Of a stretch of DNA of 27,661 bases, positions 1 to 10,600 are shown piece by piece. Under the pieces are notes generated by a model. That model had not been told where the DNA came from. It saw only the letters and a list, made by a program, of their open reading frames with translations, and ran no database searches. The number at the start of each line of letters is the position of its first letter. Within the stretch, counting starts at the first letter, position 1. The position numbers and the translations under genes are program-made. The stretch is from Gryganskiella cystojenkinii (Eukaryota; Mortierellomycota; Mortierellomycetes; Mortierellales; Mortierellaceae). The stretch spans positions 1 through 27,661 of the forward strand of contig JAAAIG010000516.1 of the NCBI GenBank assembly GCA_015852425.1, in the 5' to 3' direction.

Positions 1-367
1 AGGTGGGAAAGACGTGAGTGGACTCGTAACTCTATATTTGCAATTAAAATTTTCCCTGATGCACCAAATTTACTGCTGAAAACGGAGGAAGGGATAATTA
101 TTATTTTTTAACTCCATTATTACCGAATAACGTGTCTTTTCGTTTTTTTATCCAGAACCTTTGGTCATTTTGGTTTTTGTTTCTTTAAAAAATGCTCGAG
201 CTTTTGCTTCCCTTGAGGGATATTTGGTCCTCGCTCTTCTTCTGTACCAACTGCACCTTTACCCCCCACCCAAATAAAAAAAGACGCGCGATGTCATTGA
301 TGAGCAAAACAGTTAGTAAGTTTACCGAACAAACAACAGAAAAAGAAAAGGCGAATCGAGTCCGCAG

Positions 368-582
368 ATGGCAATCATAAAAAGAAAGTCAGCTGGGGAC
401 ATTGACGCAGGTGAGAAAAGGCGTTATTTTTTTCGACCAAAGGACAATCATTATGACAGGGCAGGAAGGCTAGGGGACGAAGCGCCGACATTGAAACTCT
501 ATCTTCTTTTTTTTGTTCTTTTGTAGCTCCTTACTTTGATGTTTATTTCGCTCACGTCCAGTCTGCCAACGAGAATAGGTGA
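368..582 (+). other. Candidate tiny spliced ORF (32 aa), unproven
   Basis: An ATG at 368 opens a frame that runs to a strong donor (CAG then GTGAGA at 411). A T-rich tract ends in TTTTGTAG at 526. Joining 368-410 to 527-582 keeps the frame and gives a 32-residue peptide ending at TGA 580-582, starting MAIIKRKSAGDIDA. The inferred intron is 116 nt, the size seen in real introns of this window. The frame is also open upstream of the ATG back to about 320, so this could be part of a longer exon. I do not recognise the peptide. It may be a chance arrangement in non-coding DNA or an upstream ORF. Confidence 0.15.
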
Positions 583-1413
583 AGCATAGCAAATCTCCTC
601 CTCTCCCAACCTATGTTTTTGGAGGACGCAAGTACTATACGGAAGAGCGCAGATCTTGAGAGCCGCTCTCAGCACAAAGAGTGAGAGACAGTTTGAGGCC
701 TTGACGTTGTGTGTCGACGTAGGAGCGTGATCTTTTTTTTTTTCTATTGCTGCCGTGTATGAGATGATGCTATCTTGTTTGAGCCAGAGAAAAAAGAGAA
801 GAGAAAGTAAGAGTTGACCTTGTCGTGAGGCGACTTTTATACGCTTTTTTTTTTTTTGTTGTCCCTGCTGGTTTTCCGCTCTTTCCTGTAACCAAAGGTG
901 CAGAGCTCTTTTTCACCGGATGTTTAGTGCAGGATCACGGATGCCGATAATGCAAGAGGTTTGTTCCCCTTTTTGGATTTGTTCGTTCCTTTGCCCTCAA
1001 GATTGAGATATTAGTGTTGAAGAGTAAATGAACCCAGCCAATTTTTGTAATGTTCATGGACTGTGGGGAAGGATAAGAGCTCATTACAAACGGCGCCGAA
1101 ATCGAGTTTTGAGCGCATAAAAATTTCCCTCAGGCACAAAAAAAAAAAAGGAAAATTAACATCGCTAGACGTATTCGACCTACTGGCAAAAATCGCGCAC
1201 CCTCGCCCAGCCCAACTCCTACCTTCTTTTCGTTCCTTCTTGATCAAATGAGAAACTCCGGTCGGTGTCAAATCTGTTTGTTGGTGTGTGCACGATTTGA
1301 TACCAGAATTTTTGCTTTCGCGTGTAATTTGTGCCCAGACACAAGCGAGCGCTTTTTTGCGGTCCACGCAATCTTTTGGCCGATCCATGTCTTTCGTCGG
1401 ATACTTTTTTTGG

Positions 1414-1587
1414 GTTTAAAAGGTAGCCCCAACCCCCCTATTCGTCTTCTTTTTTCTCCTTAGCAGCAGGCTGCAAGTTTTCATCTCTCCTCCATCTACT
1501 AGATATTTTCTGCCTCTCTGGTCATCATCTCTCTTCTCTTTTCATACTTTCACCTTTACCCCTCCTTCACCTTCTGCCGCAGCAAAG
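1414..1587 (+). promoter_or_regulatory. Probable core promoter and pyrimidine-rich leader of the ATPase gene
   Basis: A TATA-like TTTAAAAGG lies at about 1415-1423. It is followed by a C/T-rich stretch (about 1436-1570) that leads directly into the ATG at 1588. CT-rich leaders of this kind precede other starts in the window, for example before 16927 and 22297, and are common around fungal transcription starts. The exact start of transcription cannot be read from the sequence. Confidence 0.4.
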
Positions 1588-4500
1588 ATGGCTGGCGAAA
1601 AGGATCTTGCCGGCACCAGAAAATCTCTGGCCTTGGTCCGCACCCAAACCATTGAGCGCGCCCAGGGGAACGCCGTTCCCATCGAATTCAGAACCCTTTC
1701 AATCCATGTAACAGAGACGAGACAGTCGGGGAAACTCGGTCCCGACAGCAGGAGCAAGAAAAAAGGCAAGAAGGATGCAGACCTGTCCTCGGAATCTGAT
1801 TTCTTTGCCACGGTCGATTTCCATCGTTTGACACCCAATGAGATTGACCTCAGGTTCAACTCTAACGAGTCCCAAGGTTTGAACTCCGATGAGGCTCGTC
1901 GTCGCTTGCAAGCCCATGGACCGAATACGTTGCAGATGAGGAAACCAAACTATGTGAAAAAAGTCCTAGGCTACCTTTTTGGAGGATTCTGCTCGATTCT
2001 TTGGGTCGGTGTCATCACTTTTTTCGTCTGCTGGCAGCCACCACTTTCCGATCCCCCAAATGTCACCAACTTGGCCTTGGCCATCCTTATCGTAAGTTCC
2101 ACTTCAAATAAGTCAAACATGGAATGTCATTTTCGTGGAGACCACATCTATCATTTTGGGAAGTTCAGTATGCAAAGGAAATTATTAAATTATTTATTGA
2201 CGGATTTTTAATCTCGCTTTTTTTCATCATACACACAGATTGCTGTTATCTTGCTTCAAGCGTCTTTCTCGGCCTTCCAAGACTTTTCTACGGCCAAGGT
2301 CATGTCCTCGATCTTGGACATGATCCCATCCGAGTGCCATGTTATCCGAGACGGTGTCCTCGTCAAGATCATGGCCTCTCAACTGGTTATTGGTGATCGC
2401 GTCCATCTTTCCCTCGGTAACAAAGTCCCTGCTGATCTCCGCCTCTTGCAAGCCACCACCGACACACGCTTCGATCGTTCCGTCCTCACGGGTGAATCCG
2501 AAGCCATTGAGGCCACCACAACCATGACGGATGAGAACTTTCTCGAGTCCAAGAATATTGCCTTCATGGGAACCCATGTCGTTCAGGGTTCGTGTGTGGG
2601 TGTCGTGGTCTTGAAGGGTAATGATACCTTGATGGGCCGAATCAACAAGTTGACCACTGGTCGCAAAGCGAAGCCAACGATTATTCAGCAAGAGATTACG
2701 CGGTTCGTCAAGATTATTATCACTATGACTGTATTGTTGATCTTGCTCATCCTAATCGTATGGTTGGCTTGGCTGCATCGCTTGCACCCGGAATTTATGA
2801 GCACGGCAACCATGCTGGTAACCTTGATGGGATGCGTTATTGCTTTTATCCCTGAAGGTAAAAAACAATCGATTGTCTAAGAAATTGAAAAAGTGATCAG
2901 ATGTGGGTCCCCCTTGCGCACAGCGAAATAACAAACAATACTTTTTTTTTGCACTCTTGTGTCTCCGTGTAGGTGTTCCCGTCTGTGTCTCTGTGACATT
3001 GCTTATGATTGCACGTCGCATGCGTGATGCCGATATCTTGCCTAAGGCCTTGAGCACAGTCGAGACCCTAGGCTGCGTCAACGTTCTCTGTTCAGACAAA
3101 ACCGGAACCCTGACCGAGAACAAGATGTTTGTTACGAATACGGCCTTTTTGGATTACGAGACCGCACCTGAGGAGATGCGAACCCGGATTGAAAAGGGAA
3201 CCACTGCGGGCAACCCTCTTCCTCAACTGAGTACTGACGCCTTGTCTCTGTCGCTTCGTCAGCTTCAATTGGCAGCACAACTCTGTAACAATGCCAAGTT
3301 TGATCACGAGACCATCGGCTTGCCCTTGCAAGAACGTAAAATCTTGGGTGATGCCACGGATTGCGCTTTGCTCCGATTCGCGCACCAATGCTCTTCTGAC
3401 CTCGGTACACTCTCGGCCTGCCTTGAACGGACGATGGAGATCCCATTCAACTCTAGGAACAAGTGGATGATGACCGTCTACCAGGGCACCGCGACTCAGC
3501 CACAGGTGATCAAGACCCTCTTTGGATCCAACATGATGAGCGCCGGTTCGGCTGGTAAAAGCGAGAAGGAAGACATGTTGGTCCTGGTCAAAGGTGCGCC
3601 TGATGTCCTCTTGCCTTTCTGCTCTTCTTTTGTGTCTGCCACGGCCACGAATGGACCCCAGCCCTTGACCCCAGAGTATATTGAGGAACTTTCCAGGATT
3701 CAGCAGACCTGGTCTCGTCGTGGCCAACGTGTCTTGATGATCTGCAAGGGCCGCTACAGCCCCTATATCGCTCAGCAGGTGGCCGCCCATGGTGGCTCCT
3801 CGTCCTCGGGCTCGAACGGTGCTCAAGAGGAACTGACACGCCAAGGTCTTCAAGAACTTTGTATCCTGGGTCTGGTCGGTATCATGGACCCACCTCGCCC
3901 TGAGATCAAGGACACGATCGCGGCCTGTCGTCGTGCCGGTGTTCGATTCTTTATGGTTACTGGTGATTTCGGTGTGACGGCCGCCGCGATCGCTAAGCAG
4001 ATTGGCTTGTTCTCAAGTGAACGTGAACCCGATACGTATCAACATCTTGTTGACCCAACGCTTGGAGGCAAGATCGCTGCCGAGAAGTCCAGCCATGGAT
4101 CCTTTGATGGCTTGCCCGAGTCTGGAGAGGAACCCTATGAGGTCGGTCGCCCACGTTTCAAGGTAGGAACATCCTTGGTTTTGACTGGATCGGATCTGAC
4201 CCAACTGAGTCCCGGTGAATGGGACCTCGTCTGCGCCTATGAGGAGATTGTCTTTGCCCGTACCTCACCCGAACAAAAACTCCGCATTGTGGCCGAGTTT
4301 CAGCAGCGTGATGGTGTCGTCGCGGTGACGGGTGATGGAGTCAATGACGCACCGGCGCTCAAGGCCGCGGACGTTGGTATTGCTGTTGTCTCTGGCTCGG
4401 ATGTTGCGATTGAGGCTGCTGACCTGATTCTCTTGGGTGGATTTGACTCTATCCCGGTGGCGATCCGTCTGGGTCGATTGGCGTTCCAGAATTTGCAGAA

Positions 4501-5343
4501 GGTTATCGGATATTTGCTCCCAGCTGGCTCTTGGTCCGAGGTCTGGCCCGTTTTAATTAACACTTTCCTGTGCGCTCCCTTGACCCTGTCAAGTTTCTTG
4601 ATGGTGATCATCTGTGCCTGTACTGACAGCATGTAAGGAAAAAAAAATTGGCTGTTGGAGTGTCGTCAAAAAATGTCAGCGCATAATTTTAATCTTCTTT
4701 TTTGGTTCTATTTCCATCATCTAGTTGCTGCTTGGCCCTTGTCTTTGAAGTCGAGGAATACGATCTGCTGGTCCTGCCCCCTCGCAACTCGAAGAAAGAC
4801 CACTTGATCACGTTCAAGATCTACTCCCAGTCCTACTTCTTTATCGGCACCATCATGTCGTTCTTCTGCAACATGTTGGCGTTCCTTTACTTGAAGGAAT
4901 ACACGGGTGTCGGTTTCCAAGACCTTGTCTTTTCTTATGGTGTGGTACCCGAGGACAAACTCAGATATGGTGTGACCGCGGCGGAGTTCAATGACAAACA
5001 TGTGAATACGGCTCAATGTGTTTGCTTCGTGGCACTAGTCGTAATGCAATGGGGAAATATTCTCTCGGTTCGGAACCGTCGTATGTCCATCTTGCAGGCA
5101 GATCCGTTCCGCGCACAGAGACGAAACCTTTGGTTGTTTGGAGGCATTTTGCTTTCGTTCTTGATCGCAGTCTTTGTCACAGAGGTACCGGGTATTCAGA
5201 CGGTGATGTTGACGAGATCGGTCCCGCTCAAGTACTGGTTGCTGCCACTCCCGGCCGCGCTCTTTATCTTAATGGCCGACGAGACTCGAAAGTTGATCGT
5301 GCGGAGTTACCCCAAGAGCTTTTTAGCCCGGATCGCATGGTGA
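1588..5343 (+). CDS. P2C (Na+/K+-ATPase alpha-like) cation-transporting P-type ATPase
   Basis: Four exons: 1588-2091, 2239-2857, 2973-4632, 4725-5343, all GT-AG, giving 1133 aa. The enzyme couples ATP hydrolysis to cation movement across a membrane, probably the plasma membrane. Visible motifs are an N-terminal cation-ATPase domain (about 78-150), TGES (252-255, dephosphorylation), M4 PEG (373-375), CSDKTGT with the phosphorylated Asp D416, KGAPD in the nucleotide-binding domain, DPPRPE, and TGDGVNDAPA (827-836). The last exon carries the M7-M10 part. Similarity after M6 (PRN-SKKDHL, then a polytopic tail) is closest to Na+/K+- and H+/K+-ATPase alpha chains rather than SERCA or fungal ENA pumps. 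The protein is about 110 residues longer than animal alpha chains, owing to a basic Ser-rich N-terminus and loop insertions near Gly/Ser-rich stretches. Intron 2 splits the Gly codon of PEG and intron 3 splits a codon in M6. M5/M6 cation ligands are partly altered (see findings), so ion specificity is open. No beta subunit is seen in the window. Confidence 0.93.
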
Positions 5344-5395
5344 AAAACTAGACATTTATGATTATATTTTAAAACTTATAAACAAATGAAAGATC
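5344..5395. other. 52-bp convergent spacer between ATPase and fucosyltransferase genes
   Basis: The stop codons of the two converging genes are only 52 bases apart and the spacer is A/T-rich. It contains no AATAAA hexamer. The 3' untranslated regions of the two transcripts must overlap or be extremely short, which is plain from the coordinates. Any regulatory effect is only a possibility. Confidence 0.6.
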
Positions 5396-6988
5396 TCAAG
5401 ACTCTTCTATACCTAAATACTCGAAATCTGGGACCCAACCATCGACGTAAAAGACGCTGTTCCTATAATTGTCCTTGTTCATCATCGTGCCTCCGTAGGT
5501 CCATTCCTTGGGTCGTGTATAGACCACATGACACCCTCCACAAAAGTAAGCGGCCGTATAACTAAAACTGCTCCTGGAAGTGATCAGAAAATCAGAGCTG
5601 GCCAGGTACCTCATCGACTCTTGGACCCCAACCTCATTTTTAAAAACTGCGTTCGGGAACAATTCCCGGAGCTCCTTCATCACTGGATGCGAGTCTTCGC
5701 TTTGACCTAAGTGATATACGAAATGGACATTATCCATCAACGATGGCAGAGGAGGCTCACTTGTCGTCATGGTCGTGTCTGTGGCCGTCGTTGCTGTGTT
5801 ATGGTCGTCGTCGCTGTTGTTCGTTTTTCGCGGGGAATTGCCGCTGCCGAATTTGGCCTCGAGAGCCTGAACGATCTGGAGGTACCGTCGGGGTTCAAGG
5901 TAATGGGTAATATCGCCGAACCGAAGATGGATAGCGACCCTACGGACACGATTTTCTGGAGTGACCCCCAGCAGATCTTGGAGGTCCCTGACGTCGTTCA
6001 GATGTTGAACGTTGCCCTCAGGGTAAAAACAATTGTTCCCTCCACAAGTCACATGTTGATCGATATAATATCCGTCGTAATGGAACGTGTCCTCGTCCGA
6101 GATATCCGGAAGTTTAAACAGATCTGGACTTCGGTAGAATCGAGTCGTTAACAAATTCTGTGGTGGATATCGTCCAGCGATCAAACGTGAGAGCCATTGG
6201 TGATCATTCTCTCGAGGATTAATCACGAAGGACTATTAGACAACCCCAGAAAAAGAGAGAGAAAGAAGATGAGTGAGATACAAGAAAAGAGAGGGAACAG
6301 TGACATCTAAAGAAAAAAATATGATTTTCCTAGCTGGTTTTCTTACGGCTTCATTAAACACATAGGTCAAGTTATGGTCTTTTGCAAATTTGATCCCAAA
6401 CATAGCATCCAGAAATTTGTTGCCCAAACCTGAGAACGAAAACTCGTTGGTGGCAAAGGTTTGTTGACGACGTGGTGGATGATATCGAGGACAAGGTGCT
6501 GGTTCCTCCTGCACCGGTGGTGGTACCGGTGGCTCGCATATCTTGCAAGGCTCGCAAGACGGAGTTTCTTGTTGTTGGACGTTTTTTTCCTCGACCGCCA
6601 CTACGTTTGTTCTTAACCATATCGGTAACGTCTCAATTTCCGGGTTCTTGTCTATACCCTTGTCGTTTTGTTGTCGTTGATTCTGTGGAGAACCCACGTC
6701 ATTAAAGGTCTTCTGATCTAGTTGCTCCTGTTGCGGTGTACTTTGAGGTGCGGAGGAAGAATCTTGCATTTCGTCTCCTTGTGAACGATGCAGGCCATTG
6801 TGACTCTGGTCGTTATGATCCTTCCAAAACGGCAGGGATGGATTCACATGATGAAAACTGTGTCTGATGGAAGCGAATGATGTAAGGGTGGAATCCATGC
6901 GTGGATAGCTATCTCGGTTCAAGAACAAGTGGATCAGGACGAGACTGCTCATAGCCGCCAATCCCATGAGTCTTGTCCGGTTGAGCAT
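5396..6988 (-). CDS. Type II membrane GT11-like fucosyltransferase (HxRxGD family)
   Basis: Two exons on the minus strand: 6988-6347 and 6232-5396, with a 114-nt GT-AG intron in phase 0. The product is 492 aa. Residues about 8-23 form one hydrophobic signal anchor, followed by a low-complexity Gln/Asn/Pro-rich stem to about 175, as expected for a Golgi glycosyltransferase facing the lumen. Three blocks resemble the alpha-1,2-fucosyltransferase/GT11 signature: GLGNKFLDAMFG (about 187-198, compare GLGNQ-F), IHLRFGD (315-321, compare HxRRGD, the GDP-fucose site), and SDFLITSRSSFSYTAAYF near the C-terminus (compare DF-I-S-STF-WWAAYL). It probably transfers fucose from GDP-fucose to a glycan; acceptor and linkage cannot be read. 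The usual second Arg of HxRR is Phe here. Other HxR fucosyltransferases are an alternative. GDP-L-fucose synthesis is known in Mortierella, which fits. Confidence 0.72.
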
Positions 6989-7103
6989 TTCCGTGGCTTA
7001 TGTATATCGTATGTCGTAGAGGGAGTGGAGGGTGATGAGAGGGTCGAAGATCAAAGAGAGGAATATAGGCAAAAGAGAGAATGGCCAGAGAAGAGGGGTG
7101 AGC

Positions 7104-7276
7104 AAGGAGATGGCATTGGTATGTGCCCCTCTTTTTTACTTTTTTCAAGTGGCACAAATCAAAGGAGATGGCATTGGTATGTGCCCCTTTATTTTACTTT
7201 TTTCAAGTGGAACAAATCGAAGGAGATGACATTGGTATGTGCCCCTTTTTTTACTTTTTTCAAGTGGAACAAATCA
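7104..7276. repeat. 58-bp direct tandem repeat, 3 copies
   Basis: Three head-to-tail units start at 7104, 7162 and 7220, each opening AAGGAGATG. The array breaks down at about 7277 as a fourth copy begins (AAGGGGACG). Units are 58, 58 and 57 bp and differ by a few substitutions and one short indel in a T-run. Each unit contains CATTGGTATGTGCCCCT, a T-rich stretch and CAAGTGG(C/A)ACAAATC. It lies about 115 bp upstream of the fucosyltransferase start, so it is in that gene's promoter or leader. Read on the gene's strand, every unit carries AGGGG, the core of fungal stress-response elements. Confidence 0.9.
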
Positions 7277-7621
7277 AAGGGGACGTGAAGGCATAAGTAT
7301 TAAAAACGAGGATAAATTATGAGAGAAAGAGAACGCTGTTGTTTTATGATGTATTCGTGTAGTTTACAAGGGAGGAGGAAGGAAGCAGTGGAGTTTTAAG
7401 GAGTCTATGGGAAGAAAGATAAAGAAACTGTTATGGGATGAAGATGGCGAGCTTTGCTATGTGAGTATTAAAGGGAAAACTAGGAGACTATGACGTTGGT
7501 ATAGTATTGGGGATTATAGATCAGTAGAAGAGCATGGAAAAGTAAAGATGCCTCAATACTCTCCCTTGGGATAACCGATTTTTTTTTTTTTTTTGCTTGT
7601 ATTCCAGAGGTAGTGTTCTGT
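7277..7621. other. Spacer: 3' flank of RhoGAP gene and distal promoter of fucosyltransferase gene
   Basis: No coding potential is seen. The segment lies between two genes in the same minus-strand orientation, so it should hold the RhoGAP 3' untranslated region and the distal part of the fucosyltransferase promoter. A 16-base T run (about 7579-7594) is the only striking element. No clear poly(A) hexamer was found for the RhoGAP transcript. Confidence 0.5.
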
Positions 7622-10600
7622 TCAATGCTCCCGCTCCATTTGATGATAGTGATATTGCTGTTGTTGCTGTTGCTGTTGTTGTGGTTGTTGCTGTTGGTAT
7701 TGTTTAAGTGGTTGCTTTGCTCTATGTTGTTGCTGTTGTTGTTCAAATCGAGCCATCTCCTCCTCAAGCTTGTCAATCTTGACCCAACCCACGGCTCCGT
7801 CCTGGACTGGCTCGAGCATAACCCAGTCGCTATCCTGACCGGCCGTGTGCTCGACACACGTCCAAGGGAAAATCTCGTCCAGGGACTCCTCTGTCTTGGT
7901 CATCGTATCCTTTCTCATCACACCTAGCAAAGGTCGCTTCTTCTTGGAAAGGATGCTGGAATTATTGTTACTGTTGCTGTTGCTGCTGCTGCCGTTGAAA
8001 TTGGTCAAAACCACTGGATCAGAACCCATTGTCACCGACATTCGATGGTTCTTCTTTGAGGCTTTGAAAAACAATCGGTTCTTTTTGACTGGTTTGGCTG
8101 GTGGTGTCAAGGCGGTAGGAAATCTATGCAATTCTGAGTTGACTCCCTTGGTCGACGCAACCCCCACCTCCAGAGAAGAGGACAAAGACCCAGCACCACC
8201 AGCAGGCATAGAGGGCTTGCCATGCTTCTCGGTCTCCGGTTTGAAAGCCCGTGACTCGGTCCCGACGCTGGATGATTTGGGTGATGGCCTTTCGGACGTA
8301 TTCTCCCGAGGTCTGTCGTCGTCTTCCCGAACGGCCTGGAGAGTTCGTAATGGTGATTTTGCTGATGGATAGGTCAGAGACGACTTGCTGGGGTTCGCTA
8401 TCGGTACAACATCCCGGTTCAGATTCAGAGGCCGCGACTGCAGCAATGGCTGCGCTGACCCGATAGGAAAGGATCCAGTCCCGATAATAGTCGCTTGACC
8501 GATCCCACCGATAGAGCCAGCTTTTAGGGCAGCCAACGCCTTTGGATCCTTGGCCAGGGCCATAAAGCTCTCCCGAGCGGCTTTCATAGCCGCGGCTCGC
8601 TGCGCAGGACTCGGACCTGGATCGTGATACTGCCCCGCTGCCGATGAGGTCGTCGCCTTGCCGTTCATGGAACCTATCGATCCCGTCGGATGATCCCAGG
8701 AGGAGGAGGCGGCGCCGGCAATGTTGTTTTTGCCGGACATCCCCCTCGCCGCCCCCTTGTTCATCCCAGGACCACCCATCGCCGGGATCTTGGACATACG
8801 TTTCTGATGAAGACCGGTCAGATACTGCTCCGGTTCATCAAAGAAATCAGACTTGAATCCCGAGGAAGAGAATTCATCCCACTGCAACTGGTAATAGAGC
8901 TTACCATCCTTCAAGAGCGTGGCAGTTGAGAAACGGTACTCTCGTTCGCCAGCCTTTTTGGGACTATGTTGATTGGTGGCTGCGTTGCTTGGGGACTTGT
9001 TTCTAGTGTTCTCTCCGATGGTTTCACTATCGTCTGTGGTGAAGGAACTGTCAGACAGGGTCTTCTCATGTGCGAGACGATGCTGAAGACCGGTGCCGTT
9101 GCCATGACGATTACCATCAGACTTGGGGCTCATGCCTTGGCTCACTACCGTGGATCTTGGAGACGCGAATGCAATCTTGCTACGACGACGCTGGTCCCTA
9201 TGTGCTACTTGGCCAGAACCAAACAAAGTTCCAGATCCCCGACGTGCACCTGTATAGCCCTTGGGAGACCCTTGCTGCTGCTGCTGCTGAGGAGAAGGGA
9301 CAGGAAGACTGTCCTGAGCTTGTTTCCGCCAACTCTCTAGCGTTCCTGGTCCAGAGCTAAGGGATCCATCTAAATGAAGAAGTGTGGCAGGAGCAGAGGC
9401 AGGAGGCAAATTGGAATCTGCAGCCTGAAGTGCCCTAGTAGCTGCTGCAGTTGCTGGAGCACCTGCAGTGCTACCGCCACTGACCTCGCCCAAGAAGCTA
9501 AGCTCCAGGCGAGGAGGCTGAATCGAGACAGAAGGCGCCACAGCTGCTGAGGGATTCACGACCTGGTTGTTGATCTTGACTGGTTTCAATTGCTCGTCAC
9601 TCTGCTTCGATCGAAGCTTATGTGAGAGCGCCCTAATGAATCCCGCTGCCTTGGATTTGCTCTCGGTGGGCTGTGCTTGACTAGAGCTAGAAGATGTTCC
9701 TGAATTTGAGACACTCTGCTGAAGTGTTGGTGGGACTGGCGGCACCGATTGGCTCTTGCTATTAGATCGACTCAGAGCTTGTTGACGAGGAGATGAAACC
9801 ACGGAAGATGATGGTGACAACTTGCTACTATGTCCACTTCGACTGCTGGTCGCTGTAGGGGATCGCTTGTGAGTATAGCTAGATGGAGGCGAGATTGGCC
9901 GTTCAGGAAAGGACTCGAGGAATTTTGACCGCTGCTCAGCCTTTGGTGAGACTGGAGTGATCGGCGTGAAAAGCACACTGACTTCATTTTCCTTTGATCG
10001 AGCATGAGACCCAATTGCCAGGCGCTCGTCATGACGTGAGGAGGAAGAAGCATGCGCTTTTGGTGAGGCAATCGATGAACCCGACGAGGATGGGTTCGAT
10101 ACTGGTGTAAGCTCCGCTACACCGTCCGATGTTGCTGCTGGAGAAGGCCTGGGAGGGAGGCTGCCGACGTTTATCTCGAGTCTCGTGGTCTCTGATCCTG
10201 GGGACTTTGATGTCGATCGACCAAGTCCCTGAGAGGCGCTTCTAGATGGGATGACAGGCCGTTCCAGATCTTGAGGCGAGGACTCGAGGGAGAAAGAGTT
10301 GCCCTGGCTGTTGCTTTGATCTTGCTTGACCTGCAAGAGTTGAGATCGAATGTCTTCAGCCACTTGGGAACGCTCTGCTTGGATAGCAAGCTCACGTGTA
10401 AGAATATCATGGCGGAGTTCATTTGGCCTCTTATGCACTCGCCCGTGCATCGTATGGGGGTCCAGGGAGACGGAACGGCGGAGCAGAGAGTTTCGTTTGG
10501 CGCGCTGAGCAGTCATGGATGGTAGCGTATGTCCTTGAGCAATAGCCTGACCAAACTTTGCGTTAATGCTAGACATGGCCGTTGTTGCTGATCGATGGAT

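Larger units (their letters stand above)
1..1587. other. Upstream region without a confident gene
   Basis: No long open frame with recognisable protein similarity is present on either strand. The region is rich in homopolymer T and A runs, for example around 731-742 and 843-857. The few short open frames overlap each other on opposite strands and look like chance. The only coding-like signal is a weak spliced candidate at 368-582, listed separately. The last 170 bases or so look like the promoter and 5' leader of the ATPase gene. A gene running in from before base 1 cannot be excluded, because a donor-like GTGAGT sits at base 14. Confidence 0.5.

Noticed and set aside
1011..1388. 125-codon open frame on the minus strand upstream of the ATPase
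   Set aside because: No recognisable motif, overlaps two other open frames on the opposite strand, and lies in AT-run-rich promoter DNA.
3092..3853. 253-codon minus-strand open frame inside ATPase exon 3
   Set aside because: It is antisense to an exon with strong P-type ATPase motifs; its composition (Arg, Gly, His-rich) is what the reverse frame of that exon gives.
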